Of a stretch of DNA of 64,000 nt, positions 34,062 through 41,410 are shown piece after piece. Positions within the stretch are counted from its first letter, which is position 1. Every line of letters starts with the position of its first letter. The notes below the pieces were generated by a model that worked only from the letters and a program-made list of their open reading frames with translations, searched no databases and was not told the origin of the DNA. A program made the translations under genes and the position numbers. Location: the NCBI GenBank assembly GCA_034435375.1, contig DAOTXR010000048.1:186001-250000 (forward strand), in the 5' to 3' direction. The DNA is from DAOTXR01 sp034435375. Its GTDB lineage: Bacteria > Chloroflexota > Anaerolineae > Aggregatilineales > UBA3940.

Positions 34062-37000
34062 ATGGCGGGAATCAGTTTACGAGCCTACGTTGAGTATATC
34101 GAGGATCGGTTGGCGCGCGGTGCATACACCGAGGTCATTGCACAGTGCCGCCACATCCTGGAATTGTTCCCCAAATATGTTGAGGTTTATAAACTGCTGG
34201 CGCGCGCATTGATGGAGCAGGAAAGCTATCAGGATGCTCTGGATTTATTCCAGCGTGTGCTCAGCGCCGACCCTAGTGACTTCACGGCTCACGTTGGGAT
34301 GAGTGATTGTTACCGCGAGAGTGGGGCAATCGACCAGGCTATCTGGCACCTTGAGCGTGCCTACGAGCAAGCTCCTAGCAACATTGAACTTCAACAGGCG
34401 ATCAAAGACCTATACGCCGAGAAAGGGAAAGCCACTCCACGCAAGATTCAACTCACTGGCGGGGCGCTTGCTCGTCTGTACATCAACGGCAAGCTCTACC
34501 CACAGGCCATCCTAGAGCTGAAGAAAGCCCTGACGGGCGATCCCGAACGTCTCGATCTGCAAATCCTGTTAGCTGAAGCCTTATGGCACAATCGGCAGAT
34601 CGTCGAGGCGGGGAAGATGGCTGCCGAGATTCTGAAGCGCCTGCCGAACAGCATCAGTGCTAATCGTGTCCTGGCGCAGTTGTGGCTTCAGGCCGGGCAG
34701 CCCGCAGAGGCGCAGCCCTTCCTGGAGCTTGTCAAGGAGTTAGACCCCTATCAGGCTTATGAGATTGAGCATAGGGGACAGCGGGCCCCAGCAGATGCCT
34801 TTCGCTTGGTGATGCTCGAATATTCCCCGGCCCAGCATGTTGCTGATGCAGGAGCTGCTGACTGGGTCTCTGAGATTGCATCCATAGGCAAAGAGAAGGG
34901 TGTCACGGGACCACTCCAGGAACCGGCAGCAGAATCTGCTGCGTCTGGTCCACCGCCCCCCTCGCCTAGCTGGCTGGATGAAATCCTCGGAACCGGCGCG
35001 GCGCAGCCACCAAGTGCAGTAGGCGCAGCAGAGCCTTCCGTGGATATGGGAGAGCTGTTCGGTACTCCGGCAGTCGGTCGGATGACAGAGGAGGTGCCGG
35101 CTGCTGAGCCTGGCAGCGCACCCGACTGGTTGAGCGACATTGGGGCAGAGCCAATCGCAGAGATGCCGTCTGTTGGACCCCCAGGTTCTCCAGATTGGCT
35201 GCATGAGGTCCTGGGCGACAATGTTGCTCCACCAGCCGCTGAGGCTCCGGGTGACAGCAGTGCTCCAGACTGGCTGCGGGATGTTTTAGGGACCGGCGCT
35301 GCTCCGCCGGCTGCTGCCGCTGCACCATCTGGACCTGAGTCCCCTGTTGATAGCGGCCCGCCGGATTGGCTCAGGGAGACTTTGGGCGGTCCCGTGGGAC
35401 CGGCGGGTGTCCCCGAACCTCCGGTTGCTCCTGCATCTAGCGAGGTGCCTGACTGGTTGAAGGACGTGATCAGTGAGCCGGAGACGACAGCTTCGGCTGC
35501 GGCTCCAGCGGCAGGAGAAGGACGTGAGGTGCCGGACTGGTTGGGAGAAATCCTGGCCGGAGAGCCAGAACCTGTAGCTCCTGCCACGATCGGTGAACAG
35601 CCTGCCACGCCTGGCGTTGTCTCGGATGATTGGTTGGATCAACTTCTCTCTGGCTCAGTTGCGCCAGAAGCTGAGCCAGCCGGCCTGGCAGGAGCACCCT
35701 CTTCGGCTCCCCCCGAGGCGGTGGGGACGGCTGTGCCCGACTGGCTGAGTGGCCTGGAAGCGGGGGCTTCCATGTCTGCCGTCGAGGCTGCGGCACCGTC
35801 GCCGTCCTTTGATGATCTGGGGGACCTGGAACCATGGGATGTGCCTTCGCCATCAGCGCCCAGGGAGGTCTGGCCGACTGCGCCAACCCCTGGGGCAACC
35901 CCTCTGGAACCTGACAGAGGCACAGCAGGAGCCAGGTTTGAAGAGGTAAAAAGCGAGATTGTACAAGAAGCGCCGCAGCTCGAGCTGCAGGGTGAGTCCG
36001 TTGCGACTAGAGACAGACCACCAGCGTTTCGGGAGGGAGAGCACGTGGCACAACCAACTGACGAATCCACAGGCGATGGAGCTCAGGAGATTCCGGATTG
36101 GCTGGCTGAGGGAGACCTGGACAGTGATAGCGCCATCGCCTGGCTTGAGGAGATCGCAGCCAAATACGATCCCAACTTCCAGGGCGCTGCTCCTGCCGTG
36201 CCGGCTGAACCGCCTGCTCGAGGGACTGAAGAGCCACCTGTTGCAGCAGCTCCCGAAGCAGAGCAAGAAGAATTGCCTGACTGGCTCAAGGCTTCAGTTC
36301 CTGCTGAGACTGCTGCCCAAGCTGCACCACCCTCTGCCGAACCCGAAGAGTTGCCCGACTGGCTCAAGGCTGCGCCTCCGGAGGTCCCTGTCAGCAGAGC
36401 ACCCTCTCTAGCTGCAGAGCGTGAAGAGGAAGAGCTGCCCGAGTGGTTACGTGAACCAACCGAGGTCGTCGCCAAGCCTGCTCCGACTCCTGAAGCCGGA
36501 GAAGGGTTACCTGACTGGCTACGACCTGCGCCCACCGCTGAGCCGACTCCTGCGGTAGCCGCCGCCGATCGAGCCATGGCGTGGCTCGACGAACAGATCG
36601 CAGCGCAGGGTGTCAGCCCGGAGAAAGTCGTCTCTGAGTCGCTCACACCCGACCAGCCTCCTTCTCCTGCTGTTGCACCACCCGACCTCAGCGCTGAGGC
36701 CGAACCGGTGTCTGCCGATGAGCTTCCGGAGTGGCTACGCGAGGCTGGAGGGCAGGAGCAGATCGCGCGAGCACTTGAAGCCCCTGGAGAGGAAGGATTC
36801 GGCCTCAGTCTAGAAGAGGTCGAGGTTAAAGAGGAAGAGTTGAGCTGGCTCGATACCGCCCTCGAGGCTGAGACTGCCACTGTCGGCGCACCGGGTGGAG
36901 TAAAAGCCGAGGAGGAGCTTCCAGACTGGCTAAAGGGTGAGGAGAAGCCCGTTGCACCTCCTATGCCGGTCGCTGGGCCTGCTGTAGAAGCCGAGGAAGA

Positions 37001-37577
37001 GGAACTTCCGGACTGGCTGAAGGGTGTTGAGGAGCCTGCTGCCCCGCCAACTCCGGTTCCGGCCCTTGCTGCTGAAGCGGAGATGGTTCAAGAGGAAGAG
37101 GAGCTTCCCGACTGGCTGAAGGGTGAGGAGAAACCTGCTGCGCCTCGCGCCCCAGTCGCGGCGCCGGCCGCTCCTGCCGCTGCTACTCCTGGACTGACAG
37201 ACTGGTTAAAGGCCCCTCCACCGCCTCCGCCTGTTGCACCCAGGGAGCCTGCTACAGTCGAGGCTCGACCAGCGCCCCCGACAGCCCCGAAGCCGGCTCC
37301 GATCCCGGAGCAAATTGCAGGAGACTTTCACGAGCAGTTGCGGATTGCCCGCGAGAAGGTGTCGGCCAAGCAAGTCGAAGAGGCGCTGCCCTACTACGAA
37401 AACTTGATCGGTCATCGGCAGATGGTGGATCAGACCATTGCCGATCTGCGGTACGTGCTGCGCTCCGGCGCCAAGGCCGATCCACGGGTCTACCGCGTGC
37501 TGGGTGATGCACTTCGCACTGGTGGACAACTCCAAGAGGCTCTGGAGGCATACCGCAGCGCTTTGGACCAGATGTAA
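34062..37577 (+). CDS. TPR protein with long WL-motif array
   Basis: 1171 residues. Residues 1-230 are TPR repeats (YTEVIAQCRHILELFP, YQDALDLFQRVLSADP, AIWHLERAYEQAP). Residues about 300-1050 are an acidic, Pro/Ala/Glu-rich, probably disordered region with 22 W-L motifs, 17 of them P-x-W-L. The last 100 residues return to TPR-like helices (EEALPYYENLI, LQEALEAYRSAL). No signal or membrane segment. The design reads as a scaffold with many copies of one short binding motif; the partner is unknown. The ATG at 34062 has no clear Shine-Dalgarno site, and its A and T are part of a TATAAT. Confidence 0.8.
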   Translation: MAGISLRAYVEYIEDRLARGAYTEVIAQCRHILELFPKYVEVYKLLARALMEQESYQDALDLFQRVLSADPSDFTAHVGMSDCYRESGAIDQAIWHLERAYEQAPSNIELQQAIKDLYAEKGKATPRKIQLTGGALARLYINGKLYPQAILELKKALTGDPERLDLQILLAEALWHNRQIVEAGKMAAEILKRLPNSISANRVLAQLWLQAGQPAEAQPFLELVKELDPYQAYEIEHRGQRAPADAFRLVMLEYSPAQHVADAGAADWVSEIASIGKEKGVTGPLQEPAAESAASGPPPPSPSWLDEILGTGAAQPPSAVGAAEPSVDMGELFGTPAVGRMTEEVPAAEPGSAPDWLSDIGAEPIAEMPSVGPPGSPDWLHEVLGDNVAPPAAEAPGDSSAPDWLRDVLGTGAAPPAAAAAPSGPESPVDSGPPDWLRETLGGPVGPAGVPEPPVAPASSEVPDWLKDVISEPETTASAAAPAAGEGREVPDWLGEILAGEPEPVAPATIGEQPATPGVVSDDWLDQLLSGSVAPEAEPAGLAGAPSSAPPEAVGTAVPDWLSGLEAGASMSAVEAAAPSPSFDDLGDLEPWDVPSPSAPREVWPTAPTPGATPLEPDRGTAGARFEEVKSEIVQEAPQLELQGESVATRDRPPAFREGEHVAQPTDESTGDGAQEIPDWLAEGDLDSDSAIAWLEEIAAKYDPNFQGAAPAVPAEPPARGTEEPPVAAAPEAEQEELPDWLKASVPAETAAQAAPPSAEPEELPDWLKAAPPEVPVSRAPSLAAEREEEELPEWLREPTEVVAKPAPTPEAGEGLPDWLRPAPTAEPTPAVAAADRAMAWLDEQIAAQGVSPEKVVSESLTPDQPPSPAVAPPDLSAEAEPVSADELPEWLREAGGQEQIARALEAPGEEGFGLSLEEVEVKEEELSWLDTALEAETATVGAPGGVKAEEELPDWLKGEEKPVAPPMPVAGPAVEAEEEELPDWLKGVEEPAAPPTPVPALAAEAEMVQEEEELPDWLKGEEKPAAPRAPVAAPAAPAAATPGLTDWLKAPPPPPPVAPREPATVEARPAPPTAPKPAPIPEQIAGDFHEQLRIAREKVSAKQVEEALPYYENLIGHRQMVDQTIADLRYVLRSGAKADPRVYRVLGDALRTGGQLQEALEAYRSALDQM
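34962..37208 (+). repeat. Array of 22 WL motifs, mostly [LVAI]P[DE]WL
   Basis: Trp positions run from residue 304 to 1048. Early copies read PDWLRDVLG/PDWLHEVLG-like, later ones LPDWLK or LPEWLR, and near the end three near-identical LPDWLKG copies at about 50-residue spacing suggest recent duplication. Five copies lack the Pro (SDDWLDQL, IAWLEEI, MAWLDEQ, LSWLDTA, LTDWLKA). Confidence 0.9.
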
Positions 37578-37597
37578 TTGACTTTCTTGACTACCAG

Positions 37598-37630
37598 AAG
37601 GCGGGGACTCGGCAATCCAGTACCCGCCTT
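37598..37630 (+). terminator. Hairpin after the TPR/WL-motif gene
   Basis: An 8-bp perfect stem (AAGGCGGG 37598-37605, CCCGCCTT 37623-37630) with a 17-base loop follows the stop by 20 bases and is followed by ATTGTT. Confidence 0.5.
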
Positions 37631-37770
37631 ATTGTTCCATGGCTCCCCTGGCATAGCATTCCTATCCGTCCAATACGGCATTTGCCACAGGCGTCTCCAT
37701 CACACAGCAGCGAGCGCTCCAAAGAGAGTGGTCATTGTCGTGATCTGGCCCTGCTCAGAAGAGAAAAACC

Positions 37771-37805
37771 TTGACTAAATAGGTCTATATTGATATGATA
37801 TCTCC
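37771..37805 (+). promoter_or_regulatory. Promoter and palindromic operator candidate of the oxidase operon
   Basis: TTGACT (37771-37776), a 17-base spacer and TATGAT (37794-37799), one of the best promoters in the window. The predicted start falls on the Rrf2 ATG at 37806, so the transcript is probably leaderless. The -10 box lies inside a perfect odd palindrome GATAT-G-ATATC (37792-37802), a natural place for autoregulation by the Rrf2 protein. Confidence 0.75.
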
Positions 37806-38243
37806 ATGTTGCGCATCAGCCGCCGCACTGATTATGCTGTTAGGGTCATGATTGCTGTAGCGCAGGAGCCTTATGGCACCTATCTTCCTGCCCCGCGCAT
37901 CGGTCGGGAAATGGTGATCCCCCACCCTTTCCTCGTAAAGGTGGTTGGAGACCTGAAACGCGGCGGCTTGATCGCCACTGCTACTGGCCGCAATGGAGGA
38001 GTCGCCCTGGCGCGCCCGGCGGGGACCATCACACTGCGTCACATCGTAGAAGCGGTGGAGGGGCCAATTGTGGTACATCCCTGCCTGGTGCGAGCTGGCG
38101 AGTGCCCTCTCGATGATCTGTGTACAGCGCACCCAGTGTGGGAGCGCCTCCAGCTGGTGTTGCAGACAGAGTTGGAGGCAGTGAGTCTGGCTTCATTGGC
38201 TCATTCGGGTTCCAAGCCGGTTATGGATAGTCGTGATGGATGA
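37806..38243 (+). CDS. Rrf2-family Fe-S cluster regulator
   Basis: 145 residues. The N-terminal winged helix matches Rrf2/IscR/NsrR (ISRRTDYAVRVMIAVA, GRNGGVALARP). Three cysteines, C-x6-C-x5-C in CLVRAGECPLDDLC, are placed like the Fe-S ligands of IscR and NsrR but with one extra residue in the first gap. It is the first gene of the cytochrome oxidase operon and probably senses NO, oxygen or Fe-S status to control it. The start of the SCO gene overlaps its stop by 8 bases. Confidence 0.88.
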   Translation: MLRISRRTDYAVRVMIAVAQEPYGTYLPAPRIGREMVIPHPFLVKVVGDLKRGGLIATATGRNGGVALARPAGTITLRHIVEAVEGPIVVHPCLVRAGECPLDDLCTAHPVWERLQLVLQTELEAVSLASLAHSGSKPVMDSRDG

Positions 38244-39018
38244 CGAAATTGAGGGGATCATGACTGTTGGTGCAGCAGGACTCGAGGCCGGCCCCCCGTC
38301 TACTGGCCGCGAAGCCCGCTGGGTGTTGCTGGCATTGATGTTGGCAGCAGCGCTGATCCTCTTCACCCTGATTGCCAAACCAGTCAAAGTGATGCCCATT
38401 GTGGCTGAAGCTCCTTCCTATGCCCTGATCGATCAAAACGGGCAACCTGTCACCGACGCTGACCTGCGCAGTCGAGTCATCTTGTACAACTTCATCTATA
38501 CCTACTGTTCTACGGCCTGCCCAGCGGCCACATCCGAGATGCTGCAGGTGCAGAACCGCTTGGCTGAGTCGGGCTGGCTGGGGAGTGAGGTGATGTTGGT
38601 GTCAGTCACGTTTGATCCTGAGCGAGACACACCGGAACGTCTGCGTGAGTACGCTGCCAGTGTGCACGCCCATCGGTCTGGGTGGCTGTGGTTGACCGGC
38701 GACCCGCTGGAGGTCCGGCGGTTGGTGGGTAGCGAGTTCGGCGTGTATTTCGAGAAGGTGCCTCTCTCGGATGGATCCGCCCTGGTCGAGATAGGACCGC
38801 CCTCCCAGGCCCAGGATGTGGATGCAGGCTATGACTTTATCCATGCGGTAGTGTTTGTGCTGGTCGATCAGGATGGGCAGATCAGAGCTGAGTACCGGGA
38901 ACTGATCGATGTGGATCAGGTGGTGCGCGACATTGATCTGGTGGTGCGTGAGAAGAACGCAGGTGCCTTGATGCGGCCTGTGCTGCGGTTTGCACATCTG
39001 ATGCAGGCATACCCATAG
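38236..39018 (+). CDS. SCO1/SenC-family copper chaperone
   Basis: 260 residues from ATG 38236 (GTG 38233 is also possible). One membrane anchor (about 28-47) precedes a thioredoxin-like domain. The copper site is intact: C-x3-C in YCSTACP and a His in DFIHAVVFV. SCO proteins deliver copper to the CuA centre of oxidase subunit II, which fits the operon, where subunit II is three genes downstream. Spacing to the next gene is 6 bases. Confidence 0.9.
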   Translation: MDDEIEGIMTVGAAGLEAGPPSTGREARWVLLALMLAAALILFTLIAKPVKVMPIVAEAPSYALIDQNGQPVTDADLRSRVILYNFIYTYCSTACPAATSEMLQVQNRLAESGWLGSEVMLVSVTFDPERDTPERLREYAASVHAHRSGWLWLTGDPLEVRRLVGSEFGVYFEKVPLSDGSALVEIGPPSQAQDVDAGYDFIHAVVFVLVDQDGQIRAEYRELIDVDQVVRDIDLVVREKNAGALMRPVLRFAHLMQAYP

Positions 39019-39024
39019 AGGCCT

Positions 39025-39759
39025 ATGAAAGACCTTGCACTCAAACCGCTCAATTGGCTGTTTGCCGGTCTAGGGCTGTTGATTGCAGCCATGACAGCCT
39101 TTGTTGTCCTCCGACCAGTGACGGTTGTACCGCGCCTGGCCGCCGGACCTGAGTATTATCTTGAAGACCAGCATGGACAATTGGCCAGCCAGGAGACGCT
39201 GGCGGGCCGTGTGGTGCTGTTCGGCTTTGGTTACACCTATGACCAGACGGATGCCATCAACCAGACGATTGAGGATATGCAGCGTTTTCAGTGGGCCGCT
39301 GGCGACCAGGGCTACGCTGAAGAGATTGCCCTGGCGCTGATCTTGTTTGATGATCGCCGCGATACCGTTGATCGGCGACAGGCATTCGCTGTACAACATG
39401 GCCTTGACCAGAACGGCTGGTTGCTGCTTGGAGGCGATGCCCTCACTCTCAAGCGAGTGATCGGGCAGGGGTTTGGGGTGTACTACGAGGCCGTGCCTCT
39501 GAACGATCTGACAGCAGGCGGGGTCGAGGCACTGGCTACGGCTAGCTCCGAGACTGTGATGGACGATTATGGGTATCTTCAGGCCCAACGCTACATCCTG
39601 GTGGACGAGCGCAACATCATCCGTGCCGAGTACCGAGCGCCGCTCGACCTGGACGTGGCCATGCGCGACCTGCGGCTGATCGTGCGCGAGAAGAACAGCA
39701 CCGGCATATCACGTACCCTGAACGAGACAGCGCACCTGTTCCTTTGTTATCCACGGTGA
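39025..39759 (+). CDS. SCO1-like paralogue lacking copper ligands
   Basis: 244 residues with one N-terminal anchor (about 12-32) and a domain clearly homologous to the preceding SCO1 protein (matches across GVYYEAVPL / GVYFEKVPL, IIRAEYR / QIRAEYR, LIVREKN / LVVREKN). In place of YCSTAC it reads YDQTDA, and the copper His position in DFIHA is Gln in GYLQA, so all three ligands are gone. The reading frame is intact and its similarity is maintained, so it is not a pseudogene. A structural or redox-independent assembly role is inferred. Confidence 0.85.
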   Translation: MKDLALKPLNWLFAGLGLLIAAMTAFVVLRPVTVVPRLAAGPEYYLEDQHGQLASQETLAGRVVLFGFGYTYDQTDAINQTIEDMQRFQWAAGDQGYAEEIALALILFDDRRDTVDRRQAFAVQHGLDQNGWLLLGGDALTLKRVIGQGFGVYYEAVPLNDLTAGGVEALATASSETVMDDYGYLQAQRYILVDERNIIRAEYRAPLDLDVAMRDLRLIVREKNSTGISRTLNETAHLFLCYPR

Positions 39760-39814
39760 GTCTTTGGCTGCTTGTCTTGCATCTGATAAACAGTCACGCA
39801 AGTGAGGGAACAAA

Positions 39815-39982
39815 ATGATCGAGCAGAAAGCCCACAATCCTGAAACAAACAAGCCGGAAATGCAGCCATCTGATGAGCATTTCACTCCGAAGGGGACGCT
39901 AGTGCTGATGATTGCCTACGTTATCATCTTCGCTGCGGCCTGGGGGCTGGTGTATTTCAACGATCTGTTGGCGAGGAGATAG
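39815..39982 (+). CDS. Cytochrome ba3 oxidase subunit IIA-like small protein
   Basis: 55 residues, MIEQKAHNPETNKPEMQPSD then a single membrane helix (about 29-48) and a basic end (LLARR). The part from FTPKGTLVLM on resembles the 34-residue subunit IIa of Thermus ba3 oxidase, including the P-K-G start of the helix. It sits 8 bases before subunit II, as expected for a ba3-type operon. GTGAGGGA lies before the ATG. It is easily missed because of its length. Confidence 0.75.
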   Translation: MIEQKAHNPETNKPEMQPSDEHFTPKGTLVLMIAYVIIFAAAWGLVYFNDLLARR

Positions 39983-39990
39983 AGAGCGCC

Positions 39991-40485
39991 ATGCACATTG
40001 ACCGACTTGAAGCCGCGTTTATGCAGTTGTCTGTCTTCATGCTGGTCCTATTTGCCGGAGCAGTACTTATTGCAGTGTTTGGTCTGGGAGTGCAGCTACC
40101 CAGCGTGGTTGACCAGATCGCGCCGGCAGATGTAGACACCACAGTAGGTTTCGACAATCCGGGGCTGCGCATGATCTACCCTGGCCGCTACGAGGCCTAT
40201 ATCGTGGCCGATGGCCAAATCTGGCAATTTACACCTGTTGAAATTACTGTGCCAGTGGGATCGCGGGTCACCTTTTTCTTAGCAAGCAAGGATATCATCC
40301 ATGGCTTCAAGATCATAGACACCAATGTCAACGTCATGCTCATCCCTGGCCAGATTTCAGAGGTGACCTACACTTTTGACGAGCCAGGAACATATCAATA
40401 TGTGTGTCATGAGTACTGCGGAGCGGGTCACCATACCATGACTGGTGTGGTGAACGTAGTCGAGGGGCAAGCTGATGGGAATTGA
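39991..40485 (+). CDS. Cytochrome c oxidase subunit II (ba3 type)
   Basis: 164 residues, one membrane helix (about 12-33) and a cupredoxin domain. CuA ligands are present: His in IIHGFKI, and CHEYCGAGHHTM with both Cys, the bridging Glu, His and Met. The short length and single helix are those of ba3/B-type oxidases. It accepts electrons from cytochrome c or another carrier and passes them to subunit I. Its end overlaps ctaB by 11 bases. Confidence 0.93.
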   Translation: MHIDRLEAAFMQLSVFMLVLFAGAVLIAVFGLGVQLPSVVDQIAPADVDTTVGFDNPGLRMIYPGRYEAYIVADGQIWQFTPVEITVPVGSRVTFFLASKDIIHGFKIIDTNVNVMLIPGQISEVTYTFDEPGTYQYVCHEYCGAGHHTMTGVVNVVEGQADGN

Positions 40486-41398
40486 CTTCCAAGTGGTTGG
40501 GGCAACCTCCGAGCGGCTGACGTTCCATGAGGCCCTTCAGACCCTGATCAGACTGTTCAAGCTGCGCATCGTGGCGCTGCTGCTGGCGGCAGCCATGGGG
40601 GGAGCCTTTCTCGGTGCGCAGGGGATGCCGTCGTTAAAAGCGCTGCTCGCCATCCTGTTCACTGGGACATTGGCTGCTGGCGGCGCTTCGGCGATCAACC
40701 AGTACTTAGAGCAGGACTCGGATGCCCGAATGCGCCGCACCCAGCGCCGTCCACTACCTGCAGGGCAGATCAGGCGGCCTGGGCTTGTGCTGTGGGTTTC
40801 CATCGCCATGATCGGGATAGCGGCGGTATCAGTGTTGCCGGGAAACCCTGCCATGGCGCTGTATCTGACACTGGGGGCTGTGATCTACATTGGCGTATAC
40901 ACCCTCTGGCTCAAGCCTCGCAGTGTCCTGAACATTGTGATTGGTGGGGCGGCAGGAAGCATGGCCGTTATGACCGGCGGCGCGGCTGTAGGGGCGGCCT
41001 CCGACCCTGGCGTGATTGTGTTGGCACTGCTGGTGTTCCTGTGGACTCCGGCTCACTTCTGGGCGCTGGCCATGTTCTACCGCGACGACTATCTTGCTGC
41101 TGATGTACCTATGCTGCCAGTGCGCACCACAGATGTGCGCAGCGCATGGTGGATTTTCGTGCATACAGCCAGCACCGGGGTGGCAGCCCTGCTTTTGGCT
41201 GCTCATCCGATTCTGGGCTGGGTTTACTTAGCTCCGACACTGGTTATCACAACTCTGATGATGACCGGCAGCGTAAAGCTCATCTACAGGCCAGAGCGCC
41301 AACAGGCTATCCGACTGTTTGTGATATCGAATTTCTTCTTGCTGGTAGTATTAGTTGCCGTGATGGTCACTACTACTGTCAACCAGATACTTGAGTGA
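40475..41398 (+). CDS. ctaB: Protoheme IX farnesyltransferase
   Basis: 307 residues, UbiA-family membrane prenyltransferase with about nine helices. The Asp-rich motifs are visible in NQYLEQDSDARMRRTQRRP and YRDDYLAADVPMLPV. It converts heme B to heme O, the first step to heme A for the oxidase. No ctaA-type heme A synthase is in the window. The start overlaps the subunit II gene, so translation is coupled. Confidence 0.95.
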   Translation: MGIDFQVVGATSERLTFHEALQTLIRLFKLRIVALLLAAAMGGAFLGAQGMPSLKALLAILFTGTLAAGGASAINQYLEQDSDARMRRTQRRPLPAGQIRRPGLVLWVSIAMIGIAAVSVLPGNPAMALYLTLGAVIYIGVYTLWLKPRSVLNIVIGGAAGSMAVMTGGAAVGAASDPGVIVLALLVFLWTPAHFWALAMFYRDDYLAADVPMLPVRTTDVRSAWWIFVHTASTGVAALLLAAHPILGWVYLAPTLVITTLMMTGSVKLIYRPERQQAIRLFVISNFFLLVVLVAVMVTTTVNQILE

Positions 41399-41410
41399 CG
41401 AGGGAGAGTA

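Noticed and set aside
34966..37214. Near-repeated DNA as a CRISPR or tandem-repeat locus
   Set aside because: Repeats follow the codon frame of one protein, with unequal units and spacers.
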